A stretch of 61,770 bases of DNA from CAYMJK01 sp043101635 (GTDB lineage: Bacteria; Planctomycetota; Phycisphaerae; Phycisphaerales; UBA1924). The notes under the pieces were generated by a model. The model was not told where the DNA came from and made no database searches. It worked only from the letters and a program-made list of their open reading frames with translations. The DNA lies in contig JBICIE010000267.1 of assembly GCA_043101635.1 (NCBI GenBank), positions 1 to 61,770 on the forward strand. Direction: 5' to 3'. Of this stretch, positions 1 to 10,322 are shown piece after piece. Within the stretch, counting starts at the first letter, position 1; every line of letters starts with the position of its first letter. A program made the position numbers and the translations under genes.

Positions 1-113
1 GAGGATGCGGCGACGGTCGCAGACGCGACCGAGCCCAGGCTCCATACCCCGACCGACCTTGCCCCGGCCCATGTGCGGCCAGCCCGAGGAACCGCAGGAA
101 GATCGCGATCAGG

Positions 114-935
<822 letters not shown>

Positions 936-956
936 CGCCCGCGCCGCGCCAGATCG

Positions 957-2441
957 TTACTGCCCCTGCGCCAGCGAGTACCCGCGCTGTCCGTCGTACT
1001 CGCGCAGCGGCTGGAAGTCGTTGACCGCGAACTTCTCGGCCACCTTCTCCAGCAGCCAGATCGCCGGGAGCTGCCCGATCCGCCCGATCAACTGCGGATC
1101 GCGCAGCTCGAAGCGGGCCCGGTAGTAGTCCACCACCTCGGTGTACACCGACCCCGTCGGCCACACCTGCGTGCCCCGGTTGGACATCATCGTCAAGTGA
1201 AACGGCGTCCCGGCGCAGATCAGCGACAGCCGTTCGGCCAGATCGTGCGGCGCCAGCAGCGTCTGCAGGTAAATGTCGCACCCGCACACGCTGGATGTCG
1301 TCATCTCGAAAGTGCGCATCAGCCGGTTGATCCGCGGCCGCTGCGGCGGCGCAAAGTTCGGGGCGTCCGCCTCCGGCACGGCCCTCGCCTCGCGCTGGCC
1401 CGGCGTCTTGCCCTGGTTCGACGCCCCCGCCGCGGCGAACTCCCGCGTGCCCACCGGCGCCCGGGCGCCGCGCACATCCCCGGTGTGCACGCCCGACTCC
1501 AGCGTGTGCAGCAGCGCGTTCTCGATGATCGCCGCCGTCCGCTTCAGCCCGATGTGGCGCAGCATGATCAGTCCGCTCAGCAGCAGGCTGGTCGGGTTGG
1601 CCTTGTTCTGCCCCGCGATGTCCGGCGCTGTCCCGTGCACCGCCTCGAAGATCGACACCTTGTCGCCGATGTTGCCCGAGGGCGCAAAGCCCAGCCCGCC
1701 GACCAGCCCCGCCGCAAGATCGCTGACGATGTCGCCCTGCAGGTTCGGCAGCACCACCATCTGGAAGTCCTGCGGGCGCAGCACCAGGTTCATGCACAGC
1801 GCATCGATGATGACATCGTCCGCCTCGATCTCCGGATGATTGCGGGCCGCGTGGCGGAACCGGTCCAGGAACAGCCCGTCGGTCAGCTTCATGATGTTGG
1901 CCTTGTGGCCGCAGTGGATCCTGCTGATCCCGAATTCCCGGGCGGTCGCGAACGCGAACTCGTGGATCTGATCGCACCCCGGCGCCGTGATCAGCCGCTT
2001 GCACTCCATGACATCCGGCGTCAGCCGGTGCTCGATGCCGCCATAGGTGTCCTCGATGTTCTCGCGCACCACATAGAAGTCCACCGGCACGCCGGCCTGC
2101 GAGTAGACCGTCTCCACACCCGGCAGGCTCTGGAAGTGGCGCAGGTTCGCAAACGCCCCGAAGGTCTTGCGCAGCGTGACGTTGATCGACTTGCCCCCGC
2201 CGCCCTTGGGCGTCTCCATCGGCCCCTTGTACAGCAGCCCGAGCGATTCGATGGCGTCGATCGCGGCGTCCGTCATCCCGCGCGTGTCGCCCGCCCCGAA
2301 CACTTCGCGCCCCATCTCCACCGGGACGAACTCGATGTGGTCCGTGGCGCCGGCGGCCTGGAAGATCTCCAGGCACGCCGCGGTGATCTCCGGGCCGATG
2401 CCATCGCCCGGCGCCAGCGCTATCTGCAGCTTCTGTGCCAT
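957..2441 (-). CDS. icd: Isocitrate dehydrogenase, Thermus/Rickettsia type with C-terminal extension
   Basis: TCA-cycle oxidative decarboxylation of isocitrate to 2-oxoglutarate. The protein is 494 residues. It opens with the nucleotide-site loop GDGIGPE around residues 12-18, and the core contains ENIEDTYGGIEH and the C-proximal AVHGTAPDIAGQNKANPTS, diagnostic of the isocitrate/isopropylmalate dehydrogenase family. After about residue 340 it carries a separate domain of roughly 140 residues, as in Thermus and Rickettsia ICDH (about 480-500 residues) and absent from the E. coli enzyme. The ATG at 2441 is chosen because GAAGGA lies just upstream and the family N-terminus begins there. It is last in a minus-strand run after tolC and sua5, 56 bp downstream of sua5. 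Cofactor (NAD or NADP) was not resolved. Confidence 0.93.
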   Translation of the reverse strand: MAQKLQIALAPGDGIGPEITAACLEIFQAAGATDHIEFVPVEMGREVFGAGDTRGMTDAAIDAIESLGLLYKGPMETPKGGGGKSINVTLRKTFGAFANLRHFQSLPGVETVYSQAGVPVDFYVVRENIEDTYGGIEHRLTPDVMECKRLITAPGCDQIHEFAFATAREFGISRIHCGHKANIMKLTDGLFLDRFRHAARNHPEIEADDVIIDALCMNLVLRPQDFQMVVLPNLQGDIVSDLAAGLVGGLGFAPSGNIGDKVSIFEAVHGTAPDIAGQNKANPTSLLLSGLIMLRHIGLKRTAAIIENALLHTLESGVHTGDVRGARAPVGTREFAAAGASNQGKTPGQREARAVPEADAPNFAPPQRPRINRLMRTFEMTTSSVCGCDIYLQTLLAPHDLAERLSLICAGTPFHLTMMSNRGTQVWPTGSVYTEVVDYYRARFELRDPQLIGRIGQLPAIWLLEKVAEKFAVNDFQPLREYDGQRGYSLAQGQ

Positions 2442-2497
2442 GCTCGTTTCCTTCGTGCGGGGCGGACGATAGGCGGATGGGCAGCGCGCCCCCCGCA

Positions 2498-3451
2498 TCA
2501 GGGGCTGGCGGCCGCTCGCGTGAGCCGATCGACGATCGCGGCCCACAGGTCGCCCTCCGGCCCGCCCAGACGATCCGGGCCCGGAAGATCGATCCAGATC
2601 TCACCGGCGCCGGAGGCGTCGGCCTCGCGCAGGGCGGCGTACAGGCGCGCGGCGTACGCCGCGCCGTCCGGCGGCATCGCGATCACGCCGGCGCCCGGCG
2701 GGCGATCCAGGGCCAGCCACGCAACCCCCGCCGGCGGTGCGGCCACCTCGCCAGCGCCCAGCAGGCGCACGGGCCGGGCCGGCGCGTAATGCCGCCCGAG
2801 CAGGCCCGGGCTACGGGCCACCCCGGCCGCGCCGGCGCCAACCGCCACCGTCACGCCGAGCTCTGCCGCAATGGCCGCCGGCCCGATCGGGCCGGGACGC
2901 AGGATGGCCGGCGGGCCGGTCAGATCCAGCACCGTCGATTCCAGCCCGGCGCGGCAGGGGCCCCCATCGAGCACCAGGATCTCCGGAAACGCCGCCTCCA
3001 CGTGCGCGGCGGTGGTGGGGCTGACCGCGCCCGAGCGGTTGGCGCTCGGGGCAACCAGCGGCCCGCCGAAGGCGCCGATCAGCTCCAGCGCCACCGGATG
3101 GTCCGGCGCCCGCACCGCCACCGTGTCGCCGCCGGCGATGACCTGCGCCGGCACGATGGCCGTCGCCGGCAGCACCAGCGTCAGCGGCCCCGGCCAGAAG
3201 CGCGCTGCAAGCCTGCGCGCCGCCTCCGTCCAGTCTGCGACCCGCTCGGCCATCGCGGCGCCATCGACGTGAACGATGAGCGGATTGCCCGCCGGACGGC
3301 CCTTGGCGCTGAAGACGCCCTCGACTGCCTCCGGCCGCAGCGCATCGGCGCCGAGTCCGTAGACCGTCTCCGTCGGAAAAGCCACCAGGCGCCCGGCCCG
3401 CAACTGCGCAACGGCGCGCCCGACGCCTTCGCCATCCGGCTGCACGATCAT
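2498..3451 (-). CDS. sua5: L-threonylcarbamoyladenylate synthase (YrdC-Sua5 two-domain form)
   Basis: Makes threonylcarbamoyl-AMP from threonine, bicarbonate and ATP for the t6A modification of ANN-decoding tRNAs. 317 residues. The YrdC domain occupies about residues 1-200, with PTETVYGLG, KGRPAGNPLIVHV, the WPGPLTLVLP segment and SANRSGAVSPTTA. The rest is the smaller Sua5 C-terminal domain, joined by the linker with LLGRHYAPARPVRLL. The start ATG overlaps the stop of the upstream tolC-like gene by four bases (ATGA), which suggests translational coupling. The pairing with an efflux protein looks like simple operon packing rather than shared function. Confidence 0.93.
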   Translation of the reverse strand: MIVQPDGEGVGRAVAQLRAGRLVAFPTETVYGLGADALRPEAVEGVFSAKGRPAGNPLIVHVDGAAMAERVADWTEAARRLAARFWPGPLTLVLPATAIVPAQVIAGGDTVAVRAPDHPVALELIGAFGGPLVAPSANRSGAVSPTTAAHVEAAFPEILVLDGGPCRAGLESTVLDLTGPPAILRPGPIGPAAIAAELGVTVAVGAGAAGVARSPGLLGRHYAPARPVRLLGAGEVAAPPAGVAWLALDRPPGAGVIAMPPDGAAYAARLYAALREADASGAGEIWIDLPGPDRLGGPEGDLWAAIVDRLTRAAASP

Positions 3452-5328
3452 GGGCGCGCAGGAGCGTCGCCCTCGCCGGGCGGCGGGTCCTCCGACATCA
3501 CCGCGTCCAGCCAGTCCGGCGTCCGACCCTCGACGTTGGGGACCACGAACTCGATCTGGTTGCGCTCCAGGATCGTGCCCATCGCCGCGTGCAACTGCGC
3601 CAGCGAGATGTTGTAGTTCGCCATCGCCGCGGCCTCGGCCTGCTCGGCCGCGGCCAGCCGCTCCTGATTGTTGAACTCGATCTGCAGCCGCTCGATCGTG
3701 TTGATCGCGTTGAGTTCCTTCTCGATCAGAAAGGCCCGCAGGTTCTCCGCCGCCGCGTACCGGGACACCCGCTCGTGGGCGATGAGCTGGTAGTTCAGCA
3801 GCAGGTTGCGCAGCGCCGTCTTCACTTCCAGCACCACCTGCTGGACCGTGTTGCGATACGCGATCCCGGCGCTGGTCCGCTCCAGCACCCGCTTGCGGTA
3901 CTCGGCCTCGGCGGCCCGGTTCCCGATCGGCTGCTCGTAGGCCAGGGCGACCAGCCACGTCAGGAAGCTGCCGCGGTACACATCTTCGTTGGCGTCGCCG
4001 AAACTGTCATCCAGCCCGCTGAAACGGGATTGCAGCCGCAGGTCGAGCTGCGGCAGCCGCCCGTTATCCGCGACCCCCTGCCGGATCGACGTGTTGTCCA
4101 GCGACAGGATCGCCTGCTGGATCTCCGGCCGCTGGCGCAGCCCGGTCGTCATCGCCTCGCCCAGGCTGAACTGCACCGGGGCGTCGATCGGGTTGTCGAT
4201 CGCGATCAGCAGCGTTTCCGACCCGATCGGCAGGTTCGGGTCATTGATGAGCACCTTCAGTTGGTCGCTCGCCTGACGGAGCTGATTCTGCGCCCGCAGC
4301 AGCGTGGAGCGCCGGTCTTCGACCCGGGCCCGGGCGTCGGCGACCTGGGCCGCGGTGGCCTCGCGGATCTGCCGGCCCTTGACCTCCTCGCGGGTTGCGA
4401 TCCCGCGCTCCAGCAGCCGCCGGATGATCAGCAGGTTCCGCTGCGCCTGCCACAACTGCCAGTAGGCCTGCTCGATCTGGGCCACCGTCAGGATCATCTG
4501 CGCCTTGAGGTCGGCGATGGCGTCGCGCTCGGCGTTTCGGTTGAGCCGGACCTGGGCCAGCGCGACATCCGAGCCGAACCCGCGCAGCAGCGGCTGGTCG
4601 AGCTGTGCGGTAAAGGCGCTCTGGATCGCCGGGTTCGGCCGGGCGCTGAGGCCGGCGACATCCGTCACATCGGTGTAGATCCACTCCTGCTGCACCGCGA
4701 ACTGGCCCCCGGTCGGCAGGGGCTTGCGCAGGCCGAACGTTGCGGAGTACCGCTCGCGCTCATCCTCCGGCGGGCTGAAAGCGCTGAAGGTCGTCTGCGG
4801 CTGGTTGATGTAGCTGGCGTCCACGTTGGAGAAGAAGGACCAGTCGAACGCCGCCTCGGCCGCGACGACGTCCGCCTCGCTGATGGCGGGCTGGATCCGT
4901 GCGAAGCGGACCGCCAGGTTGCGTTCGACGCCCGTGGCGATGGCGTCGCGCAGCGCGATACGGGTGATCTGCTGCGGCTGGCCCAGCAGATCCGCCCCGA
5001 GGCTGACCTCGCGCGGGTCGTACGAACTCGGGCCCGCCAGCGCCTCCAGCTCCGGGATGTGCTCCGGACGCAGCTCGAGGCTGTCGACCGTCGCGGCCCG
5101 GGCCGTCACGCTCATCTCGGAGAACTCGCGGGCCTGATCCATCTCGCGCAGCACCGAGCGGACCAGCGACTGCTGCAGATCCTGATCCGGCGTCGAGGAC
5201 CGCATCGGGCTGGAACATCCGGTGATGGCCAGCCCCGCGGCGCCGACCAGTGCTGTCGGTAGCGCGACGCAGACCGTGCGCAGGCCCTTCCGGGCGGTCA
5301 AATCACGCAGAGAGGGGTGTCGGTTCAA
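3448..5328 (-). CDS. TolC-family outer membrane efflux lipoprotein
   Basis: Outer-membrane channel component of a type I secretion or RND efflux system. 626 residues. The start is a TTG at 5328 preceded nine bases earlier by GGAGG; the frame is open further upstream but without a comparable ribosome site. A hydrophobic N-terminus runs into the lipobox LAITGC, so the mature protein should be lipidated. Two long Ala/Gln/Arg-rich alpha-helical regions (about residues 210-370 and 430-590) match the paired outer membrane efflux protein domains. No membrane-fusion or pump gene is adjacent, so the partner must be elsewhere. It is the first gene of a minus-strand run with sua5 and icd. Confidence 0.85.
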   Translation of the reverse strand: MNRHPSLRDLTARKGLRTVCVALPTALVGAAGLAITGCSSPMRSSTPDQDLQQSLVRSVLREMDQAREFSEMSVTARAATVDSLELRPEHIPELEALAGPSSYDPREVSLGADLLGQPQQITRIALRDAIATGVERNLAVRFARIQPAISEADVVAAEAAFDWSFFSNVDASYINQPQTTFSAFSPPEDERERYSATFGLRKPLPTGGQFAVQQEWIYTDVTDVAGLSARPNPAIQSAFTAQLDQPLLRGFGSDVALAQVRLNRNAERDAIADLKAQMILTVAQIEQAYWQLWQAQRNLLIIRRLLERGIATREEVKGRQIREATAAQVADARARVEDRRSTLLRAQNQLRQASDQLKVLINDPNLPIGSETLLIAIDNPIDAPVQFSLGEAMTTGLRQRPEIQQAILSLDNTSIRQGVADNGRLPQLDLRLQSRFSGLDDSFGDANEDVYRGSFLTWLVALAYEQPIGNRAAEAEYRKRVLERTSAGIAYRNTVQQVVLEVKTALRNLLLNYQLIAHERVSRYAAAENLRAFLIEKELNAINTIERLQIEFNNQERLAAAEQAEAAAMANYNISLAQLHAAMGTILERNQIEFVVPNVEGRTPDWLDAVMSEDPPPGEGDAPARP

Positions 5329-5561
5329 AGCAGGTCGCCTCCAATGGCCGACAATATGAGCATTCCGGGCGGTGGGCTGTCTGTCGGTGGGCTTCCCGAT
5401 GGGCCGTCGCCGGGGAGTGACGGTACACTCCACGGGACAGGTCCCTTGGCCGGCGCTGGATGGCGCCGCATCCGATCCGCCGAGGACCGGCCATCGTAGC
5501 CCGGCAGCGCCCGCCTGCCGGCGGTTCATGGACGACCGAGCAGAAAACGGAGTTTCACAAC

Positions 5562-6914
5562 ATGGTCCCCCGCATCCAGAGAGTCCGACCCGGCCTGTTC
5601 GCATTGGCGCTTGGCCTGCTGGCGATCGTTCCCGCCCTCGCGCGAGCGCAGGTGAGCGACGTGCCCGCATACTACGTCGTGGTCCAGAGCGAGGACGCGA
5701 CCCTCCGGTCCGGCGACCTGCGCAATTACTACCCGATCGCGCCCGTCAAGGCCGGGCAGGTCCTCCGCGTCGATGGCGCCGGCAGCAAGTGGCTCCGGGT
5801 CGCCTACCCGCCGGGGATCAAGGCGCTGGTGCGCGGCGACAGGGCCACCGTCGATCGCGACGCCGGCGTCGTCCGCCTCACCAGCCCCGGCCGCCCCAAG
5901 GCCTGGAACCTGGAGTACGGTGTCAACGGCAGTTGGAAGGACATCCCGACCGATCTGCTGCCCGAGGGAACCGAGTTCACCTTCATCGAGGCCGCGACCG
6001 ACCGCAACGGCGCGGCCCACTACGTCATCGAGGCGCCGCGGGCCGCCCGCGCCTTCATCGAGGAGCAGGATGTCCGCCGCGCCAGCCAGCGCGAGGCCGA
6101 GACCTACCTGGCCTCCATCGGCGGCGAGTCGGCTCTGATCGGCGCCGCCGTGGCGCAGCCGGCCGGCTCGACCCCCGTGACCGCGCCGCCTGCCGCCGGC
6201 GCCCAGGGGGGCCTCGACCTGGCCGATTCGGCCCAGACTCCGACCGGTCCGGTTCGCACGCCCGAGGCGACCATCAGCCAGGACACGACGCCCGCGGGAA
6301 CCCCGGTCCCTGCCATCGAAGAGGATCCGACGGCCCGCCCGATCGCCGGCCTGGCAGAGCTTGACGCCGCCTTCGAGCGGGTGCGCACCCAGAAGGCGCT
6401 GGACGCCGAGATCGATCAGTTGATCTCCGAATTCGGCGCCGCCCTCGAGCAGGTCGGCCCCGGAGCGGAGAACGAGTCGCTGCGGATCGCGCTGGAGCAG
6501 CGCATCAGCCTTCTCGAGATCCGCAAGGACCTGCAGCGCCAGCTTCGCGAGGTGGCCGCGGCCCGGGGCGAGATCGACGCCTACTCCGAGCGCGTCGCCT
6601 CGGCCGCCAGCGAGGCTCGCGCCAGCCGCCAGTATTCGCTGGTCGGCCGGCTGGAGACCAGCGCGATCTACGACGGAACCCGCCTGCCGCTCATGTTCCG
6701 CATTCAGTCGATCGGCGAGGGCGCCCCGCGCACCCTCGGCTACATCCGCCCGGCCGCCGACATGCAGTTGCAGTCGCGCGTCGGTCAGCTTGTCGGCGTG
6801 ATTGGCCGGACCGCCATGGATGAGCGCCTGAAGCTGAACATCGTCACGCCGGTCCGCGTCGACACCCTCAGCGCCGCCGAGGACGCCCGGGCCGGCGTCG
6901 ATGGCGAGGGCTGA
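5562..6914 (+). CDS. Secreted SH3-like domain protein with coiled coil
   Basis: A 450-residue exported protein of unknown role. Residues 1-30 are a Sec signal peptide ending ALARAQ. Residues about 35-105 look like a bacterial SH3 module: YYVVVQSEDATLRSG followed by a KWLRVAYPPGIKALV segment, as in peptidoglycan-associated SH3b proteins. A Pro/Ala/Thr-rich linker follows (about 205-270), then a predicted coiled coil at about 285-380 rich in Glu, Arg and Leu heptads. The C-terminal 70 residues form a conserved-looking beta domain. The ATG at 5562 is chosen because the signal peptide begins there. A cell-wall binding or sensing role is an inference. Confidence 0.7.
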   Translation: MVPRIQRVRPGLFALALGLLAIVPALARAQVSDVPAYYVVVQSEDATLRSGDLRNYYPIAPVKAGQVLRVDGAGSKWLRVAYPPGIKALVRGDRATVDRDAGVVRLTSPGRPKAWNLEYGVNGSWKDIPTDLLPEGTEFTFIEAATDRNGAAHYVIEAPRAARAFIEEQDVRRASQREAETYLASIGGESALIGAAVAQPAGSTPVTAPPAAGAQGGLDLADSAQTPTGPVRTPEATISQDTTPAGTPVPAIEEDPTARPIAGLAELDAAFERVRTQKALDAEIDQLISEFGAALEQVGPGAENESLRIALEQRISLLEIRKDLQRQLREVAAARGEIDAYSERVASAASEARASRQYSLVGRLETSAIYDGTRLPLMFRIQSIGEGAPRTLGYIRPAADMQLQSRVGQLVGVIGRTAMDERLKLNIVTPVRVDTLSAAEDARAGVDGEG

Positions 6915-6941
6915 GGCCGGGCGGGGCGTACAGTCCCGGCG

Positions 6942-8219
6942 ATGGCGCAGCTCACCAGCTCGCAGATCGTCATGGGCAGCGGCCTCTCCGGGGCCGCTGA
7001 CGCCGCCGCCGCGACCCGGCAGGCCTGCGCCGAGGCCCAGGCCGGTCTGGGCGAGGTGCGGCCCAACATCGCATTCCTCTTCTACTGCGGCCCGCACGCC
7101 GCCAGCGCCGCGGCCATCGCCGAAGCCGCCCGCGACGCCCTGTCCGGCGCACTGACGATCGGCGCCCCGGCCGAGTCGATCGTCGGGGGCCGGGTGGAAC
7201 TGGAGCGCGGCCCCGGCGTGTCGGTGCTCGCCGCCCGGCTCGACGGCGTGCGCACGCACGCCTTCGACGCGTCGTCGCTGCTGCCGCTGTCCACGCCGGA
7301 GGCTGAGCGCAAGGACGTTGCCGCCGCGATCGGCGCCGACGGGGATGACCACCGCGCAACGCTGCTCTTCGCCGATGCGCTGAGCTTTCCGGTTGCGAGC
7401 CTGCTGCCGGCGATCAACCGCGCGCTGGCCGATCGACGCGGCGCGGGCGCCGCCGGTCCCGTCTTCGGCGGGCTGGCCTCCGGCGCCGAGCGACGCGGGC
7501 AGCGCTCGTTCATCCTCGATGGGCGTCTGGTGCGCGCCGGCGTCGGACTGACGCTGTCGGGCGCCGTCAGCGTCGACACCGTCGTCAGCCAGGGGTGCCG
7601 GCCGCTCGGCCCGAACATGGTGGTCACCGGGGCCCGCGACAACCTCATCGTGTCGCTGGGGGGAAGACGGGCCCTCGACGCCATCCGGGAGATCGTCGAC
7701 GCCGCGCCGGAATCGGACCGGCGCCTGCTCCGGCGCGGGATGTGCGTCGGGCGCGTGATCAACGAGTACAAGGAGCGCTTCGGGCGCGACGACTATCTCA
7801 TGCGCAACATCGTCGGCGCCGACGAAGACACCGGCGCGGTGGCGACCTCCGACTTCTTCCGCGTCGGCCAGACCGTGCGCCTGCACCTGCGCGACGCCGA
7901 CACCGCCCACGAGGATCTCGAACTGCTCCTCGATGGCCAGGCCCTGCACGCCCGCCCGGCCGGCGGGCTGCTGGTCACCTGCGCCAGCCGCGGCCAGCGG
8001 CTGTTCCGCGAGCCGAGCCATGACGCCGAGACGATCATGCGGGCCTTCGACGGCTCGCGGGCCCGGGCCCCGGCGGTCGGCGCCGCGCCGCGTCTCGGGC
8101 CGATGCCGATGGCGGGCATGTTCGGGGCCGGCGAGATCGCGCCGCTCGGCTCGCAGAGCTACGTGCACGGGCACACCGCCTGTCTTGCCCTCTTCCGCGC
8201 GCCGCGCCGCGAGCCATGA
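6942..8219 (+). CDS. FIST-domain signal sensor protein
   Basis: 425 residues comprising FIST_N (about 30-225) and FIST_C (about 230-400). Typical signatures are SQGCRPLGPN at the domain junction, VINEYKERF, and the terminal GMFGAGEIAPLG plus YVHGHTA block. FIST proteins are thought to bind small ligands, often amino acids, and feed signalling pathways; this one stands alone without a kinase or cyclase domain. Its stop overlaps the start of aroDE by four bases (ATGA), so the two are very likely co-translated. That makes a link with aromatic amino acid supply possible, though this is only inferred from position. Confidence 0.85.
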   Translation: MAQLTSSQIVMGSGLSGAADAAAATRQACAEAQAGLGEVRPNIAFLFYCGPHAASAAAIAEAARDALSGALTIGAPAESIVGGRVELERGPGVSVLAARLDGVRTHAFDASSLLPLSTPEAERKDVAAAIGADGDDHRATLLFADALSFPVASLLPAINRALADRRGAGAAGPVFGGLASGAERRGQRSFILDGRLVRAGVGLTLSGAVSVDTVVSQGCRPLGPNMVVTGARDNLIVSLGGRRALDAIREIVDAAPESDRRLLRRGMCVGRVINEYKERFGRDDYLMRNIVGADEDTGAVATSDFFRVGQTVRLHLRDADTAHEDLELLLDGQALHARPAGGLLVTCASRGQRLFREPSHDAETIMRAFDGSRARAPAVGAAPRLGPMPMAGMFGAGEIAPLGSQSYVHGHTACLALFRAPRREP

Positions 8220-9829
8220 CGACGCTGCTGTGCGTGCCCATCACCGTGACCGATGCGACTCAGGCGCTGGCGGCCGCGGCCCGGGCCGCCGAACTCGGCG
8301 CAGACCTGGTTGAACTGCGCATCGACGAGTTCTTCAGCGGCTCCGGCGAGGCCGGCGAGATCGAGCAGATCGTCCGCATGGTCGCCGACTCGCCCGTCCC
8401 GACGATCGTCACCTGCCGGCCGGTGTGGGAGGGCGGCGCCTACGACGGCGATGAGGACGCCCGCGTCTCCCTCTTCGAGCGCCTCGGCGCTGCCGATCGC
8501 CCGCCGCGCTACATCGATGTCGAACTGGCCGCCTACGCGCGCTCGGCGAACTTCCGCAGCAAGGTCCATCTTGCCGTCGATCACCCGGGTCAGCGGCGAG
8601 ACCTGGCGACCGGCCTGATCCTCAGCCTGCACGATTTCGCCGGCCGTCCGGCGGACCTGACGCGACGCCTGCTGGCGATGCAGGCCGAAGCGGCCGCGAA
8701 AGTCCTGAAGATCGCTTTCCGGGCCCGCACCGTCCGCGACAACCTGGAGCTGTTCGACATCCTCGGGCAGCGCGACCGACCGACCATCGCCCTGGGCATG
8801 GGCGAGTGCGGGCTGCTCAGCCGCGTTCTCGCCCCCAAGTTCGGCGCGTTTCTGACGTTCGCCTCGCTCAGCGAGCAGCAGCGCTCGGCGCCCGGACAGC
8901 CGACGGTGGTCGAACTGCTGGAGCGCTACCGCTTCCGCTCGATCGGACCGGCGACGCGTGTGTACGGCGTCGTCGGCTGGCCGGTTGGCCACTCGCTCTC
9001 GCCGGACATCCACAACGCCGGCTTTGCCGCCGTCGGCCATGATGGCGTGCTGCTGCCGCTGCCCGTGGCCGAGAGCTATGAGAGCTTCAAGGCGACCGTG
9101 CTCGAACTGGCCGAACACCCGCGCCTGGATCTGGCGGGTCTCGCCGTGACGCTTCCGCACAAGCAGCACATGGTGCGCCTGGCGCGCGAGGTCGGCTGGT
9201 CGATCGACGCCGCCGCCGCGGCGATCGGCGCCGCCAACACCCTCGCCATCCGCCGCGATGCCGGTGGTCGGCCGCAACCGCTGGTCACCAACACCGACGC
9301 CGGCGCCATCAGCGCACTGCTGAAGCAGGAACTGGGGCCGCTGCCCGGGCGCACCGTGGCGATCATCGGCGCCGGCGGCGTTGCCCGGGCCGCGGCCTGG
9401 GCCCTGGCGGAGGCCGGCGCCGAGGTCATCCTCTACAACCGTACGCCCGAGCGTGCCGCGGCCCTGGCGGACGACCTCGGCAAACCCGCCGTCTCCGGTC
9501 GCCCGCTCGACGCCATGTACACCCGCCCGCACGACGCCTACATCAACGCCACGTCCGTGGGGATGGCCGGCGGGCCGGCGCCGGAGGCGAGCCCGGTCGA
9601 CATCCAGCGCCTGCAACCGGCCCCATCGCTGCTGCTGGAGACGATCTACGCCCCGGCGGTCACGCCGCTGCTGGGCGCCTGCGCCGCGGCAGGCTGGGGC
9701 GCCATCGGCGGCGCCCGGATGTTCGTAGCCCAGGGCGAGGCCCAGTTCCGGCTCTGGACCGGGGCAGCGCCCCCGGCGGGGCTCTTTGCCAGCGTCGTTG
9801 CGGACCGTCAGGCCGGCGGCGTCACCTGA
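8216..9829 (+). CDS. aroDE: Bifunctional type I 3-dehydroquinate dehydratase / shikimate dehydrogenase
   Basis: Two successive shikimate-pathway steps in one 537-residue chain. Residues about 1-230 are a type I dehydroquinase barrel with VELRID, the catalytic His in LSLHDF and the Schiff-base Lys in VLKIAF. Residues about 245-530 are shikimate dehydrogenase: GWPVGHSLSPDIHN for substrate binding, the catalytic Lys in TLPHK, Asp in NTDAGA, and the NADP loop GAGGVARAAAWAL followed by YNRTPERA. The same fusion is known from plants, chlamydiae and several planctomycetes. The start ATG lies in a four-base overlap with the FIST gene. The 3' end overlaps the convergent dehydratase gene by eight bases. 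Confidence 0.95.
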   Translation: MTTLLCVPITVTDATQALAAAARAAELGADLVELRIDEFFSGSGEAGEIEQIVRMVADSPVPTIVTCRPVWEGGAYDGDEDARVSLFERLGAADRPPRYIDVELAAYARSANFRSKVHLAVDHPGQRRDLATGLILSLHDFAGRPADLTRRLLAMQAEAAAKVLKIAFRARTVRDNLELFDILGQRDRPTIALGMGECGLLSRVLAPKFGAFLTFASLSEQQRSAPGQPTVVELLERYRFRSIGPATRVYGVVGWPVGHSLSPDIHNAGFAAVGHDGVLLPLPVAESYESFKATVLELAEHPRLDLAGLAVTLPHKQHMVRLAREVGWSIDAAAAAIGAANTLAIRRDAGGRPQPLVTNTDAGAISALLKQELGPLPGRTVAIIGAGGVARAAAWALAEAGAEVILYNRTPERAAALADDLGKPAVSGRPLDAMYTRPHDAYINATSVGMAGGPAPEASPVDIQRLQPAPSLLLETIYAPAVTPLLGACAAAGWGAIGGARMFVAQGEAQFRLWTGAAPPAGLFASVVADRQAGGVT

Positions 9830-10310
9830 TCCCGCTCATCTCCAGCAGCGTGCGGAACGACTCGCTGAACACGAAGTTGTGCTCGGGCAGGTCCAGGCCC
9901 GCTGCGCCGGCCTGATCGAGGTGGCTGAAGATGAGGTCGACCTGCCCGATCGCCATGCGCTCGGCGCCGGGCTCCTCGAGTTCGACCAGGCCCCAGGTCG
10001 CGGCGCCCTTGTCGTCCATGCTGACGATCCGCGCTGTGTACCAGAGCGTGGCGCCCGGGCGGGCCTCGGCGTCGAGCTGCGCCCGGCTGATCTTCGCCAG
10101 CACCACCTTCTCGCGAAACTGGTTGGCGTGCCCGACCAGCAGGCCGGCCGTCTGCGCCATGCCCTCGATGATCAGCGACGCCGGCATGATCGGGACGCCG
10201 CCGCCCGGCTGATCGTGCAGGTGGTCTTCCGCCATGCTGATGCGCTTGATCGCCGTCATCTGCTCGCCCGGGGCGAGCGAGATGATCCGGTCGATCCACA
10301 TCCAGCGCAT
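9822..10310 (-). CDS. FabZ-like hotdog-fold 3-hydroxyacyl-ACP dehydratase (second copy)
   Basis: 162 residues with a single hotdog fold. The active-site region reads HLHDQPGGGVPIMPASLIIE, where canonical FabZ has HFPG-x-P-x-(M/L)PG followed by the catalytic Glu. The His, the P-x-MP element and the Glu are kept, but the HFPG turn is altered, so it is a diverged member that may act on an unusual acyl chain. It lies 12 bp after the long acyl carrier protein and is the last gene of a three-gene minus-strand set (dehydratase, ACP, dehydratase). A role in a specialised lipid is inferred from this context. Confidence 0.8.
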   Translation of the reverse strand: MRWMWIDRIISLAPGEQMTAIKRISMAEDHLHDQPGGGVPIMPASLIIEGMAQTAGLLVGHANQFREKVVLAKISRAQLDAEARPGATLWYTARIVSMDDKGAATWGLVELEEPGAERMAIGQVDLIFSHLDQAGAAGLDLPEHNFVFSESFRTLLEMSGIR

Positions 10311-10322
10311 CGGCCGACTGCC

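Noticed and set aside
1197..2789. A 530-codon open frame on the plus strand
   Set aside because: Antisense to isocitrate dehydrogenase, with no family resemblance.
5526..8174. An 882-codon open frame on the minus strand
   Set aside because: It lies opposite the SH3 and FIST genes, has no family features and reflects the lack of stops in GC-rich DNA.
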